Shown piece by piece: positions 49,943 through 60,798 of a stretch of DNA of 64,000 nt. The DNA lies in contig NZ_UHDZ01000001.1 in NCBI RefSeq assembly GCF_900458815.1, forward strand, positions 1,054,001 through 1,118,000, in the 5' to 3' direction. Numbering within the stretch: the first letter of the stretch is position 1; each line of letters starts with the position of its first letter. The position numbers and the translations under genes are program-made. The notes beneath the pieces were generated by a model. That model was not told the origin of the DNA and made no database searches. It was given only the letters and a program-made list of their open reading frames with translations. Origin of the DNA: Staphylococcus saccharolyticus. Lineage in GTDB: Bacteria; Bacillota; Bacilli; Staphylococcales; Staphylococcaceae.

Positions 49943-52570
49943 TTGAATAAATTAGTGTTAATAGATGGTAATAGTTTAAGTTTTAGAGCATTTTATGCTT
50001 TACCGCTCCTTTCTAATAAAGCTGGTATTCATACGAATGCTGTATACGGCTTTGCTATGTTACTTGAAAAAATCGTAAAAGAAGAGCAACCCAATCACTT
50101 TTTAGTTGCATTTGATGCTGGTAAAACAACTTTCAGACACTCAATATACAGTGAATATAAAGGGGGGCGCCAAAAAACACCATCTGAGTTAAGTGAACAA
50201 CTTCCGTACATTCGTCAATTATTAGATGCTTATCATATTAAAAGATATGAACTTGAAAATTATGAAGCAGACGATATTATTGGGACTTTAAGTAAAGAAG
50301 CAGACGAAGCTGGATTTGAAACCATTATTATTACTGGTGATCGTGACCTAACCCAATTAGCTACTAAAAATATCACAATTTATTACACTAAGAAAGGTGT
50401 TACTGATGTTGATCACTATACACCAGAATTTATTGCTGAAAAATATGGTGGATTAGTACCGAAACAAATTATTGATATGAAAGGCCTAATGGGAGATACA
50501 TCTGATAATATTCCTGGGGTCGCAGGTGTCGGTGAAAAAACGGCTATTAAATTACTTAATCAATTTGGTTCAGTTGAAGGTGTATACGATAATATAGAAG
50601 ACGTAACTGCTAAGAAATTAAAAGAAAAACTTATTAATAGTAAAGATGACGCGTTGATGAGTAAAGAACTCGCTACAATTAATGTTAATAGTCCAATTCA
50701 TGTATCACTTGAAGAAACTCAATTAACTAATCAAGATGATAATGATGAAAAAATAGAGCTATTTAAAAAACTTGAATTTAAGCAATTATTATCAGATATA
50801 GATGTAGATAGTAAAAATGAAGTAATAGAGAAAACATTTAAAATTGAATCAGATTTTCAATATGTCGATTTTAAAAGTTTAAAACATGCTACAATTCATT
50901 TCGAAATTGATGGAACAAATTATCTTAAAGATCGCATCTTAAAGTTTGGACTTTACACTAATCATTTACATATTGTTATCAATGTAGAAGATATCCAAAG
51001 TCATCAGGATTTAATTAATTGGTTAGAAAGTAATCAAACATCCAAAATTGTTTATGATGCTAAGAAAACATATATAGTAGCGCATCGTATAGGAATTAAC
51101 ATTGCAAATATTCAATTTGATGTGATGCTCGCAAGTTACATTATAGATCCGTCTCGTTCTATTGACGATGTAAAATCTGTAGTTGCATTATATGGTCAAA
51201 ATTATGTTAAAGATAATATATCTGTTTATGGAAAAGGAAAAAAATATAAAGTGCCAGAAGATCGTATATTAAATGAACATGTAGCTTCAATAACTGAAGG
51301 TATTGCTCTCTCAAAACCAAAGATGGAATCTCAATTAAAAGAATATAATCAAGTAGAACTTTTAGCTTATTTGGAATTACCACTCGCAAAGATTTTAAGC
51401 CACATGGAAGAAATTGGTATTTATACTGATGAAAAAGATTTAAAACATATGGAGAATGAAATTCAAGAAAAATTAGATGTACTTATTAAAAATATTCACG
51501 AAGCTGCTGGTGAAGAATTTAATATTAACTCTCCAAAACAATTAGGTGTAGTATTGTTCGAAGCCTTGAAATTGCCAGTAATTAAAAAAACGAAAACAGG
51601 TTATTCTACTGCGGTTGATGTACTTGAAAAACTTCAAGGTGAACATCCAATTATTGATTATATTTTAGAATATAGACAACTTTCTAAATTACAATCTACT
51701 TATGTAGAAGGTTTGCAAAAGGTCATTAGTAAAGATAAGAGAATCCATACACGTTTTAATCAGACTTTAGCGCAAACAGGAAGACTATCAAGCGTTGATC
51801 CTAATTTACAAAACATACCTATCCGTTTAGAAGAAGGAAGAAAAATTAGAAAAGCATTTAAACCAACTTCTCAAGATAGTGTAATTTTATCTGCTGATTA
51901 TTCACAAATTGAATTACGTGTGCTAGCTCATATTACACAAGATGAAAGTTTAAAAGAAGCATTTATACATGGATATGATATTCATACTGCCACAGCAATG
52001 AAAGTTTTCAATGTTGAAGCGAATGACGTTGATAGTCTTATGAGAAGACAAGCAAAGGCAGTTAATTTTGGTATAGTATATGGGATAAGTGACTATGGTT
52101 TGAGTCAAAGTTTAGGTATTACACGTAAAAAAGCAAAAGCTTTTATTGATGATTATCTAGCTAGTTTTCCTGGTGTTAAGAAATATATGTCAGATATTGT
52201 TAAAGATGCAAAAGCACAAGGTTATGTTGAAACGCTTTTACATCGTCGTCGATATATTCCTGATATTATTAGTAGAAACTTTAACTTAAGAAGTTTTGCA
52301 GAACGAACCGCCATGAATACGCCTATTCAAGGTAGTGCTGCTGATATTATTAAATTAGCGATGGTTAAATTTAATGAAAAGGTTAAAGATACGAACTATC
52401 ATGCAAAATTGTTATTACAAGTACATGACGAACTTATATTTGAATTACCAAAATCAGAAGTTGAAGATTTCAGTGAATTTGTAGAAGAAATTATGGAGAA
52501 TGCACTTGAATTAGATGTACCTTTAAAAGTTGATTCAAGTTATGGATCAACATGGTACGATGCTAAATAA
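49943..52570 (+). CDS. polA: DNA polymerase I
   Basis: 875 residues; fills gaps and removes RNA primers. The 5' nuclease domain (about 1-290) has DGNSLSFRAFYALP and GDSSDNIPG-like GDTSDNIPG. The middle domain (about 300-470) starts HATIHFEID where active proofreading enzymes have a DxE motif, so 3'-5' exonuclease is probably inactive, as in Bacillus. The polymerase domain (about 475-875) has DYSQIELR, the O-helix RRQAKAVNFGIVYG and VHDELIFE. I choose TTG 49,943, 9 bases after GGAGG; ATG 49,910 precedes that site. It leads polA-mutM-coaE with gaps of 15 bases each. Confidence 0.97.
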   Translation: MNKLVLIDGNSLSFRAFYALPLLSNKAGIHTNAVYGFAMLLEKIVKEEQPNHFLVAFDAGKTTFRHSIYSEYKGGRQKTPSELSEQLPYIRQLLDAYHIKRYELENYEADDIIGTLSKEADEAGFETIIITGDRDLTQLATKNITIYYTKKGVTDVDHYTPEFIAEKYGGLVPKQIIDMKGLMGDTSDNIPGVAGVGEKTAIKLLNQFGSVEGVYDNIEDVTAKKLKEKLINSKDDALMSKELATINVNSPIHVSLEETQLTNQDDNDEKIELFKKLEFKQLLSDIDVDSKNEVIEKTFKIESDFQYVDFKSLKHATIHFEIDGTNYLKDRILKFGLYTNHLHIVINVEDIQSHQDLINWLESNQTSKIVYDAKKTYIVAHRIGINIANIQFDVMLASYIIDPSRSIDDVKSVVALYGQNYVKDNISVYGKGKKYKVPEDRILNEHVASITEGIALSKPKMESQLKEYNQVELLAYLELPLAKILSHMEEIGIYTDEKDLKHMENEIQEKLDVLIKNIHEAAGEEFNINSPKQLGVVLFEALKLPVIKKTKTGYSTAVDVLEKLQGEHPIIDYILEYRQLSKLQSTYVEGLQKVISKDKRIHTRFNQTLAQTGRLSSVDPNLQNIPIRLEEGRKIRKAFKPTSQDSVILSADYSQIELRVLAHITQDESLKEAFIHGYDIHTATAMKVFNVEANDVDSLMRRQAKAVNFGIVYGISDYGLSQSLGITRKKAKAFIDDYLASFPGVKKYMSDIVKDAKAQGYVETLLHRRRYIPDIISRNFNLRSFAERTAMNTPIQGSAADIIKLAMVKFNEKVKDTNYHAKLLLQVHDELIFELPKSEVEDFSEFVEEIMENALELDVPLKVDSSYGSTWYDAK

Positions 52571-52585
52571 AGAAAGGATAACATC

Positions 52586-53458
52586 ATGCCTGAGTTACCA
52601 GAAGTTGAACACGTTAAAAGAGGAATTGAACCTTATGTAAAAAACGAAAAAATTAAGAAAGTTGCCTTTGCTAATAATGTTATTGAAGGAAAAAATAACC
52701 ATAGGGAAACAATTATTAAAGAAATTGAACTAGATACATTTAAATCATTAACTGAAGGTTATGTCATAAAGGATGTCTTTAGACGTAGTAAATACATTAT
52801 CTTTTATATTGATAAAGGTAATGATCAAAGAATATTAATAAGCCACTTAGGCATGGCTGGCGGATTCTTTGTAGTGAATCAATTAGAAGATATCGATGTA
52901 GTTAACTACCGTAAACATTGGCAAGTTATTTTTGAGTTAGAAAACAATCAAAAATTAATTTATTCGGATATTAGACGATTTGGTGAAATTAGAAATGTTG
53001 CAGCTTTTGAAAGCTATCCATCAATTTTAGAAATCGCTCCTGAACCATTTGATGAAGAAGCATTTTCACATTATTTAAGTTGTTTTAATATTAGAAAATA
53101 TGTAAATAAACCTATCAAACAAGTGATTCTTGATCATCGTGTGATTGCTGGAGCTGGTAATATATATGCCTGTGAAGCATTGTTTAGGGCAGGTATTCGA
53201 CCTGATAGAAATACTCATACACTCTCTAATCAGGAAAAAGAAATGCTCTTTTATTATGTTCGAGAAGTGTTAGAAGAGGGTATAAAATACGGCGGTACAA
53301 GTATATCTAATTATCGACATGCTGATGGAAAAGCTGGAGAAATGCAATTACATCTAAATGTATATAAACAAAAAATCTGTAAAGTATGTGGGCATGAAAT
53401 TGAGACCAAAGTGATTGCTAGTAGGAACAGTCATTTTTGCCCTATCTGTCAGAAATAA
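52586..53458 (+). CDS. mutM: formamidopyrimidine-DNA glycosylase
   Basis: Excises oxidised purines such as 8-oxoguanine. Mature N-terminus PELPEVEHVKRG gives the catalytic proline and glutamate; HLGMAGGF and the helix-two-turn-helix (about 150-190) follow; the C-terminal zinc finger is CKVCGHEI ... HFCPICQ. 290 residues. Keeping MutM shows that not all oxidative-damage repair is lost. RBS AGAAAGGATAAC precedes the ATG. Confidence 0.96.
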   Translation: MPELPEVEHVKRGIEPYVKNEKIKKVAFANNVIEGKNNHRETIIKEIELDTFKSLTEGYVIKDVFRRSKYIIFYIDKGNDQRILISHLGMAGGFFVVNQLEDIDVVNYRKHWQVIFELENNQKLIYSDIRRFGEIRNVAAFESYPSILEIAPEPFDEEAFSHYLSCFNIRKYVNKPIKQVILDHRVIAGAGNIYACEALFRAGIRPDRNTHTLSNQEKEMLFYYVREVLEEGIKYGGTSISNYRHADGKAGEMQLHLNVYKQKICKVCGHEIETKVIASRNSHFCPICQK

Positions 53459-53473
53459 AGGAAGAGTGAAAAT

Positions 53474-54085
53474 ATGCCAAAAGTGATTGGTTTAACAGGT
53501 GGTATTGCTACTGGCAAATCAACTGTATCAGAATTATTAATAGCATACGGCTTTAAAATCGTGGATGCGGATATCGCATCTCGAGAAGCTGTAAAAAAAG
53601 GTTCTAAAGGGCTTGAGCAAATAAAAAAAACATTTGGAGGAGAAGCCATTGATGATAACGGAGAAATGAACCGAAAATATATGGGTGAACTTGTATTTAA
53701 TCATCCTGAAAAACGCATAGTGTTAAATAATATTGTTCATCCTATTGTTAGAGAACTCATGGAAGAACAAAAAAAATACTATCTTAATCAAGGATTTAAT
53801 GTTGTAATGGATATTCCACTATTATTTGAAAACGATTTGCAAGATACTGTAGATGAGGTATGGGTAGTATATACTTCTGAAAGTATTCAAATTGATCGGT
53901 TAATGGAAAGAAATAATTTAACGCAAGAAGATGCTAAAGCCCGAGTTCTTAGTCAAATTTCTATTGATAAAAAGAGTAGAATGGCCGATTATGTTATAGA
54001 TAATTTAGGTGATAAACTTGAATTGAAACAGAATTTACAGCAATTACTAGAAAAACAAGGTTATATTAGCTCTATAAATGAATAG
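53474..54085 (+). CDS. coaE: dephospho-CoA kinase
   Basis: Last step of coenzyme A synthesis. 203 residues with P-loop [12 protein letters not shown] at 6-17, DADIASREA and the lid region [17 protein letters not shown]. Follows mutM by 15 bases and ends with a terminator, so it closes the polA operon. Confidence 0.95.
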   Translation: MPKVIGLTGGIATGKSTVSELLIAYGFKIVDADIASREAVKKGSKGLEQIKKTFGGEAIDDNGEMNRKYMGELVFNHPEKRIVLNNIVHPIVRELMEEQKKYYLNQGFNVVMDIPLLFENDLQDTVDEVWVVYTSESIQIDRLMERNNLTQEDAKARVLSQISIDKKSRMADYVIDNLGDKLELKQNLQQLLEKQGYISSINE

Positions 54086-54089
54086 ATTT

Positions 54090-54136
54090 AAAAAAGTGTT
54101 TGTGTTTACATATTTTCACAAGCACTTTTTCTTTTT
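54090..54136 (+). terminator. coaE terminator
   Basis: AAGTGTTTGTG pairs with CACAAGCACTT around TTTACATATTTT and is followed by TTTTC. Confidence 0.8.
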
Positions 54137-54212
54137 AGTTAAAAGGATAATTAAATTTATAATAAGAATAAGTTATATTTAATGATAGTTAAAACTTTTC
54201 TTGAAGATACTA

Positions 54213-54268
54213 AGTAACCGCTTTCAAAAACGAGTAATTATGTTATACTAATTTCGTAAAGTATAACA
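54213..54268. promoter_or_regulatory. gapB control region: cre site, -10 and an 8-bp inverted repeat
   Basis: Minus-strand TGAAAGCGGTTACT (54213-54226) fits the cre consensus with one mismatch. It overlaps the expected -35 of a promoter with TATACT at 54244-54249. TGTTATAC (54241-54248) and GTATAACA (54261-54268) form a perfect inverted repeat across the start point. Both would suit repression of a gluconeogenic gene in sugar. Confidence 0.6.
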
Positions 54269-54293
54269 TATAAAAACTCAAGGGGTGCTTTAA

Positions 54294-55319
54294 ATGTCAA
54301 CGAATATTGCAATTAATGGAATGGGTAGAATTGGAAGAATGGTCTTACGTATAGCTTTAAAAACTAATGATTTAAACGTTGTAGCTATTAATGCAAGCTA
54401 TCCACCAGAAACAATTGCACATTTAATTAACTATGATACAACTCATGGTACATATGATAAAAAAGTCGAACCAACTGATAATGGTATTAAAGTAGGAGTG
54501 CATTTTATTCAATTAGTGTCAGATCGTAATCCTGAAAATTTACTATGGAAAGAATTAGATATCGATATTGTAATCGAAGCAACTGGTAAATTTAATCATG
54601 GAGACAAAGCAATTGCTCATATTCATGCTGGAGTAAAAAAAGTCTTGCTTACTGGACCATCTAAAGGTGGTAAAGTTCAAATGATTGTTAAAGGTGTTAA
54701 TGACGATAAACTCGATGTCAATGAATATGATATATTTAGTAATGCTTCCTGCACCACTAATTGTATAGGTCCAGTTGCTAAAGTTTTAAATGATAAATTT
54801 GGCATTGTCAATGGACTTATGACAACTGTTCACGCCATTACTAATGATCAGAAAAATATTGATAATCCCCATAAAGATTTAAGAAGAGCACGTTCTTGTA
54901 ATGAAAGTATTATCCCTACATCAACAGGTACAGCTAAAGCATTGAAAGAAGTTTTACCTCAAGTAGAAGGTAAACAACATGGCATGGCTTTACGAGTTCC
55001 GACTAAAAATGTTTCACTCGTCGATTTAGTTGTTGATTTAGAAAAAAATGTGTCTGTAGAAGAAGTTAATGTAGCATTTAAAAATGCTGGATTAGAAGGC
55101 ATACTCGATGTTGAATACGCACCATTAGTATCAGTAGATTTTAATACAAATCCAAATTCTGCTATAGTTGATGCACAATCTACTATGGTCATGGGGGATA
55201 ACAAAGTTAAAGTTATTGCTTGGTATGATAATGAGTGGGGATACTCTAATCGAGTTGTAGAAGTAGCAGAACAAATAGGCCAGCTGATAAATAATAAGGC
55301 AACAGCTAAAGCCGTGTAA
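54294..55319 (+). CDS. gapB: glyceraldehyde-3-phosphate dehydrogenase, gluconeogenic type
   Basis: 341 residues. Catalytic Cys153 in SNASCTTNC and the histidine in TVHAITNDQ are intact. After GMGRIGRMVLR the second strand ends VVAINASYP; the Asp that selects NAD in glycolytic GapA is absent (Asn/Ala here), which favours NADP and the gluconeogenic direction. GGGGTG precedes the ATG. A cre site overlaps its promoter. With acsA dead, acetate cannot enter by that route, so gapB would serve amino-acid-fed gluconeogenesis (inference). Confidence 0.94.
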   Translation: MSTNIAINGMGRIGRMVLRIALKTNDLNVVAINASYPPETIAHLINYDTTHGTYDKKVEPTDNGIKVGVHFIQLVSDRNPENLLWKELDIDIVIEATGKFNHGDKAIAHIHAGVKKVLLTGPSKGGKVQMIVKGVNDDKLDVNEYDIFSNASCTTNCIGPVAKVLNDKFGIVNGLMTTVHAITNDQKNIDNPHKDLRRARSCNESIIPTSTGTAKALKEVLPQVEGKQHGMALRVPTKNVSLVDLVVDLEKNVSVEEVNVAFKNAGLEGILDVEYAPLVSVDFNTNPNSAIVDAQSTMVMGDNKVKVIAWYDNEWGYSNRVVEVAEQIGQLINNKATAKAV

Positions 55320-55390
55320 TTAATGATGTGTTCAAGTTAGATTCATATTAATTTTTAATCTATATTTAAATGAACAGAATTTGCGTTAAG

Positions 55391-55430
55391 ACGCTAACAA
55401 AATTAAAGACTTTGTTAGCGTTATCTTTTG
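55391..55430 (+). terminator. gapB terminator
   Basis: ACGCTAACAAA and TTTGTTAGCGT make a perfect 11-bp stem with TATCTTTTGTT after it. Confidence 0.9.
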
Positions 55431-55750
55431 TTAAAAATTTCTCATTTCACTCTCTAAGTCAATAAACCTATACATAATTTTTATTTACTTAAGAAGACAC
55501 AGTCATTGTTAACTAATTTAATATTTTATAGCATTTGACAGTTTGAAAACTGTTTTAAAAAATTGATAGATGAATATAATTTGAAATTCTAAATTAAAAT
55601 CAGAAATTCAACTACTGTGTTTATAAAATATCTGTTTTTATTTTACTGATGTAAATTAATAATAAATAGAGTATAATCAATAGCCTTTCTTTTTTAAGAA
55701 GTCTTTTTATAGTATAATTGACGATAATCAAACTTAAGAGGGTGACATAA
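55431..55750. other. gene-free stretch before nrdR
   Basis: AT-rich, no coding region. TATAAT at 55,713-55,718 is the probable -10 of the nrdR operon; the -35 is unclear. I see no repeat copy here. Confidence 0.5.
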
Positions 55751-56221
55751 ATGAAATGCCCAAAATGTAATTCGACGCACTCAAGAGTCGTTGATTCTAG
55801 ACACGCTGATGAAGCAAATGCAATAAGAAGAAGACGTGAATGTGAGAATTGTGGAACACGATTTACCACATTTGAGCATATCGAGGTAAGTCCGCTAATA
55901 GTTGTAAAGAAAGATGGAACTCGAGAACAATTTTTAAGAGAAAAAATATTGAATGGTCTTGTAAGATCATGTGAAAAACGTCCGGTAAGATATCAACAAC
56001 TGGAAGATATAACGAATAAAGTAGAATGGCAACTGAGAGACGAAGGACAAACTGAAATTTCATCAAGAGAAATTGGAGAACATGTGATGAAATTATTAAT
56101 GCATGTCGATCAAGTTTCGTACGTTAGGTTTGCGTCTGTCTATAAAGAATTTAAAGATGTTGACCAACTATTAGCATCAATGCAAGGTATATTGAATGAT
56201 AATAAACGGAGTGATTATTAA
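55751..56221 (+). CDS. nrdR: transcriptional repressor NrdR
   Basis: 156 residues; senses ATP/dATP and represses ribonucleotide reductase genes. Zinc ribbon Cys3, Cys6, Cys31 and Cys34; ATP-cone from about residue 46, which begins [15 protein letters not shown]. The stop TAA is directly followed by the dnaB ATG. Links nucleotide supply to the replication-initiation genes behind it. Confidence 0.97.
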   Translation: MKCPKCNSTHSRVVDSRHADEANAIRRRRECENCGTRFTTFEHIEVSPLIVVKKDGTREQFLREKILNGLVRSCEKRPVRYQQLEDITNKVEWQLRDEGQTEISSREIGEHVMKLLMHVDQVSYVRFASVYKEFKDVDQLLASMQGILNDNKRSDY

Positions 56222-57589
56222 ATGGGTTTACAAGCCTATGAATATGGTTTAAGGCCAAAGGATGGATTTGAGGTCATTAAACATTTCCAATTAACTTCTG
56301 AACATTTAGAAATTTTAAATCGCTTGTTCACGCCTTTAATTGGGCTACAATCAATAGGTTTATATCATTTTATGAACCAATTTGTCGATAATGATAATCA
56401 CATAACACTTACACATTATATCTTTATGAATGAACTAAAGATAAATCTTTTAGATTTTAGAAAGCATATGGATTACCTTGAAGCGATTGGTTTAGTGAAG
56501 ACATTTGTTAAGCATAACGAAAAGCATACACATTTTGTTTATCAACTTGTTCAACCACCAACGGCTTATCAATTTTTTAATGATCCGATGTTATCAGTAT
56601 TTCTCTATAGCGAAGTTGAAAAAAATCGTTATCAATCACTTAGGTCTCATTTTGAGAAGGAATATAAAGATTTAGGCAACTATCAACAAACTACTAGAAA
56701 GTTTACTGAAGTGTTTAGTGTACCTAGAACTATGGTTAAACAAGATAATTCTTACTTAAAGAAAGTTCAAAATTATAATGGCATTGATTTGTCTAATGAA
56801 ACTTTTGATTTTGAAATATTGAGAAAAATGCTTAATCATCATTTTATAAGTAACGAAATCATTGATAAGGAAGCTCGGGAACTTATTATTCAACTAGCAA
56901 CACTTTATGGATTGACAGTTGATGGTATGCGAAATATTATTTTAAACTCAATTACCAGTAATCAAACTTTGTCTTTCGAAGAAATGCGTAAACAAGCTCG
57001 TTCTTATTACTTGATTGAACATGAAAATCATTTACCCAAATTACAATTAAATGTTAATCAGGTAAATGATTTTAATGAACAAAACCAAAATCATACTGAA
57101 AATTGGTTAACACTTTTAGATGATACGAGTCCTATTGATATGTTAGCAAGTTGGTCTGATTCAGAACCTACTCAATCTCAAAAAAGTATGATTGAAGAAC
57201 TGATTGAAAGAGAAAAAATGAACTTTGGTGTAATTAATATATTATTACAATTTGTAATGCTTAAAGAGGATATGAAATTACCTAAATCTTATATTTTTGA
57301 AATTGCATCAAATTGGAAGAAAAAAGGGATTGAAAATGCAAAACAAGCATATGATTACGCTCTAAAAGTTAATAAACCTAAAAGTTATGATGTTCAAAAT
57401 AAAAAAGATAGAAAATATCATAGTCGTCAAAAGCAACTTATTTCAAAAGAAAAAACGCCTAAATGGCTTGAAGAGAGAAATGCGCAATCAAAACAGCAAG
57501 ATTCAGGTAATAAAGATGAAAAACTCGAAAAAGATAGACAAGCATTTATAGAAAAACTAAATCAGAAATGGAAGGAGGGAGATAACTAA
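56222..57589 (+). CDS. dnaB: replication initiation protein DnaB (helicase loader partner)
   Basis: 455 residues. The Firmicute DnaB, not the helicase: together with DnaD and DnaI it loads the helicase at oriC and restart sites. The N-terminal winged-helix part (about 1-120) begins RPKDGFEVIKHFQLTSEHL; DnaB/DnaD C-terminal repeats lie at about 200-390, with a charged tail. The stop overlaps the dnaI start by one base (TAATG). Confidence 0.93.
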   Translation: MGLQAYEYGLRPKDGFEVIKHFQLTSEHLEILNRLFTPLIGLQSIGLYHFMNQFVDNDNHITLTHYIFMNELKINLLDFRKHMDYLEAIGLVKTFVKHNEKHTHFVYQLVQPPTAYQFFNDPMLSVFLYSEVEKNRYQSLRSHFEKEYKDLGNYQQTTRKFTEVFSVPRTMVKQDNSYLKKVQNYNGIDLSNETFDFEILRKMLNHHFISNEIIDKEARELIIQLATLYGLTVDGMRNIILNSITSNQTLSFEEMRKQARSYYLIEHENHLPKLQLNVNQVNDFNEQNQNHTENWLTLLDDTSPIDMLASWSDSEPTQSQKSMIEELIEREKMNFGVINILLQFVMLKEDMKLPKSYIFEIASNWKKKGIENAKQAYDYALKVNKPKSYDVQNKKDRKYHSRQKQLISKEKTPKWLEERNAQSKQQDSGNKDEKLEKDRQAFIEKLNQKWKEGDN

Positions 57590-58509
57590 TGAAAAGTTTT
57601 AAAAATATTATGGGTTCTACACCAGATTTAGAAAAACGCATAAAAAAAATAAAACAAGATGTGATTAATGATTCTGATGTAAATCAGTTCCTAACTTTAC
57701 ATCATAATGAAATAACAAATACTACGATTGATGAAGATTTAAATGTATTACAAGAATTTAAAGATCAACAGAAGTACTATGATGGACATAGTTTTGAGAA
57801 TTGTCCAAACTTTGTAAAAGGGCATGTGCCGGAATTATATATAGAAAATGAAAGAATTAAAATTAGATATCTACCTTGTCCATGTAAGATTAAATATGAT
57901 GAAGAAAGATTTAATTCTAAACTTATTATATCACACCATATGCAACGGGATACTTTAAACGCTAAACTAAAAGATATTTTTATGGATAATAGAGAACGAC
58001 TTGACATTGCTGTGGCAGCAGATGAAATCTGTACGTCTCTTACGAAAAGTGAAAAGGTAAAAGGTTTATATTTATATGGTCCATTTGGTACAGGAAAATC
58101 CTTTATTCTAGGCGCCATTGCAAATCAACTTAAATCAGAAAAAATTTCTTCTACAATAGTTTATTTACCAGAATTTATACGTACTTTAAAAAGCGGATTC
58201 AAAGATGGTAGTTTTGAGAAGAAATTACAGCGAGTAAGAGAATCAAATATTTTAATGCTTGACGATATAGGTGCGGAAGAAGTCACACCATGGGTAAGAG
58301 ATGAAGTTATTGGACCTCTTTTACATTATAGAATGGTGCATGAATTACCAACTTTCTTTAGTTCAAACTTTGATTATAGTGAATTAGAGCATCATCTTTC
58401 TATGACGAGAGATGGTAGTGAAAAAACTAAAGCAGCTCGAATTATTGAAAGGATTAAAACATTATCCACGCCATACTATTTAGAAGGACAAAATTATAGA
58501 AACAATTGA
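57589..58509 (+). CDS. dnaI: helicase loader DnaI
   Basis: 306 residues, an AAA+ ATPase that loads the replicative helicase. N-terminal helicase-binding domain with a zinc-type CPCK segment (about 97); Walker A GPFGTGKS at 164-171; Walker B ILMLDDIGAEE; arginine finger region with RIIERIKTLS near the end. AAGGAGGGA sits in the end of dnaB. Ends the nrdR-dnaB-dnaI operon. Confidence 0.95.
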   Translation: MKSFKNIMGSTPDLEKRIKKIKQDVINDSDVNQFLTLHHNEITNTTIDEDLNVLQEFKDQQKYYDGHSFENCPNFVKGHVPELYIENERIKIRYLPCPCKIKYDEERFNSKLIISHHMQRDTLNAKLKDIFMDNRERLDIAVAADEICTSLTKSEKVKGLYLYGPFGTGKSFILGAIANQLKSEKISSTIVYLPEFIRTLKSGFKDGSFEKKLQRVRESNILMLDDIGAEEVTPWVRDEVIGPLLHYRMVHELPTFFSSNFDYSELEHHLSMTRDGSEKTKAARIIERIKTLSTPYYLEGQNYRNN

Positions 58510-58544
58510 ATTTTATTTTATGAAGTGTATAATGGAATTAAATC

Positions 58545-58795
58545 TAAATCGTTGAAACTATTGAAGATAAGATAATTTAATCAATATTACACAGAAAGTC
58601 ATTAGTTGATGAGAATATGGCTGATATATTAAATTATTACTACTTCAGTGATGATATTTGTAATGAATATTCGGCTCAAGACCGTTATCTTATGTAGAGT
58701 ATAGGTGGAGACATTATAGAATGAAGTCTTCGCCTTAACTAGGGTGGTACCACGACTATCTCGTCCCTTGCTAGGGACGAGATTTTTTTGTTATT
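58545..58795 (+). promoter_or_regulatory. T-box riboswitch upstream of thrS
   Basis: The T-box core AGGGTGGTACCACG is at 58741-58754. The terminator is ATCTCGTCCCT (58758-58768) / AGGGACGAGAT (58773-58783), a perfect 11-bp stem, plus TTTTTT. The base of stem I pairs GATAAGATAA with TTATCTTATG. The codon next to it on the 3' side is ACC (58681-58683), a threonine codon followed by G, as expected for the specifier. Reads tRNA-Thr charging. Confidence 0.92.
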
Positions 58796-58860
58796 AGGGT
58801 TTTTATCTTATTGATTCAATAAGTCAACGATCAGATGTTTATTAAATAGGAGGGTTTAGT

Positions 58861-60798
58861 ATGGATCAAATCAAAGTTCAATTCCCAGACGGTAATTCTA
58901 AAGAATTTGATAAAGAAACTACTACAGAGGATATCGCTCAATCAATAAGTCCAGGATTAAGAAAAAAAGCTGTTGCAGGCAAATTCAATGGACAAATAAT
59001 AGATTTAACACGTTCATTAGAAAACGATGGGTCAATCGAAGTCATCACTCCAGGAAGTGAGGAAGCATTAGAGGTGTTACGTCATTCTACTGCACACTTA
59101 ATGGCTCAAGCATTAAAACGTTTATATGGCGACGTGAAATTTGGTGTAGGTCCAATAATTGAAGGTGGTTTCTACTATGATTTTGATATGGATGAAAAGG
59201 TTTCATCAGATGATTTTGAAAAAATCGAAAAAACTATGAAACAAATCGTAAATGAGAATCATAAAATTGAACGTAAAGTGGTAAGTAGAAATGAAGCGAA
59301 GGAATTTTTCAAAGGTGATCCCTATAAATTAGAACTTATTGATGCAATTCCTGAAGACGAAAATGTAACGCTATATACACAAGGTGAATTCACTGATCTT
59401 TGTAGGGGTGTTCATGTACAATCTACTTCAAAAATTAAAGAATTTAAATTATTATCTACTGCTGGTGCTTATTGGCGTGGAGACAGTGACAATAAAATGT
59501 TACAACGCATTTATGGCACTGCTTTCTTCGATAAAAAAGATTTAAAAGAACATTTAAAAATGTTAGAAGAACGTCGTGAACGAGATCACCGCAAAATTGG
59601 TGAAGACTTAGAACTGTTTACTAATAATCAATTAGTAGGTGCTGGCCTGCCATTGTGGTTACCGAATGGAGCTACAATACGTCGTGAAATTGAGCGTTAT
59701 ATTGTTGATAAAGAAGTTAGCATGGGATATGACCATGTATACACTCCTGTGTTAGCCAATGTTGATTTGTATAAAACTTCTGGACACTGGGATCATTATC
59801 AAGAAGACATGTTCCCAGCTATGAAATTAGATGAAGATGAGGCAATGGTTCTAAGACCAATGAATTGTCCGCACCATATGATGATTTATAAAAACAAACC
59901 TCATTCATATCGAGAATTGCCAATTCGTATAGCTGAATTAGGTACTATGCATCGTTATGAAGCAAGTGGTGCTGTATCTGGTTTACAACGTGTTCGTGGA
60001 ATGACTTTAAATGATTCTCATATCTTTGTAAGACCTGACCAAATTAAAGACGAATTCAAGCGCGTGGTTAATATGATTAAAGATGTTTATAAAGATTTTG
60101 GATTTGAAGATTATCGCTTTAGACTTAGTTATAGAAATCCAGAAGATAAACATAAATACTTTGATGATGATGAAATGTGGAAAAAAGCTGAAACAATGTT
60201 GAAAGAAGCTTCTGATGAACTTGGTCTAACTTACGAAGAAGCTATTGGTGAGGCAGCATTTTATGGGCCTAAATTAGATGTTCAAGTTAAAACTGCTATG
60301 GGGAAAGAGGAAACTTTATCAACTGCACAATTAGACTTCCTTTTGCCAGAACGTTTTGACTTAACATATATTGGTAGTGATGGAGAACAACATCGACCAG
60401 TAGTTATTCATCGTGGAGTAGTATCAACTATGGAACGTTTTGTAGCGTTTTTAACAGAGGAAACAAAAGGTGCATTCCCAACTTGGTTAGCACCAAAACA
60501 AGTTGAAATTATCCCAGTTAATGTTGACTTACATTATGATTACGCAAGACAATTGCAAGATGAGCTTAAATCACAAGGTATTCGTGTTGAAATCGATGAC
60601 CGTAATGAAAAAATGGGTTATAAAATACGTGAAGCTCAAATGAATAAAATACCTTATCAAATAGTTGTTGGAGATAAAGAAGTTGAAAACAATGAAGTCA
60701 ATGTTAGACAATATGGCTCAGAAAATCAAAAAACACTTGAAAAAGATGAATTTATTTGGAGTTTAGTAGATGAAATTCGTTTAAAAAAACGTAGATAA
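58861..60798 (+). CDS. thrS: threonyl-tRNA synthetase
   Basis: 645-residue class II synthetase. TGS domain (about 1-62), editing domain with [10 protein letters not shown] (about 75-84) and the SAD-type [10 protein letters not shown]. The catalytic core has zinc ligands Cys336 (MNCPHHM), His387 (NDSHIF) and His517 ([13 protein letters not shown]). The anticodon-binding domain is at about 535-640. AGGAGGG precedes the ATG. Controlled by the T-box upstream. Confidence 0.98.
   Translation: MDQIKVQFPDGNSKEFDKETTTEDIAQSISPGLRKKAVAGKFNGQIIDLTRSLENDGSIEVITPGSEEALEVLRHSTAHLMAQALKRLYGDVKFGVGPIIEGGFYYDFDMDEKVSSDDFEKIEKTMKQIVNENHKIERKVVSRNEAKEFFKGDPYKLELIDAIPEDENVTLYTQGEFTDLCRGVHVQSTSKIKEFKLLSTAGAYWRGDSDNKMLQRIYGTAFFDKKDLKEHLKMLEERRERDHRKIGEDLELFTNNQLVGAGLPLWLPNGATIRREIERYIVDKEVSMGYDHVYTPVLANVDLYKTSGHWDHYQEDMFPAMKLDEDEAMVLRPMNCPHHMMIYKNKPHSYRELPIRIAELGTMHRYEASGAVSGLQRVRGMTLNDSHIFVRPDQIKDEFKRVVNMIKDVYKDFGFEDYRFRLSYRNPEDKHKYFDDDEMWKKAETMLKEASDELGLTYEEAIGEAAFYGPKLDVQVKTAMGKEETLSTAQLDFLLPERFDLTYIGSDGEQHRPVVIHRGVVSTMERFVAFLTEETKGAFPTWLAPKQVEIIPVNVDLHYDYARQLQDELKSQGIRVEIDDRNEKMGYKIREAQMNKIPYQIVVGDKEVENNEVNVRQYGSENQKTLEKDEFIWSLVDEIRLKKRR

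Noticed and set aside
57777..58118. 113-codon minus-strand open frame inside dnaI
   Set aside because: Antisense to the DnaI ATPase domain, no supporting signals.
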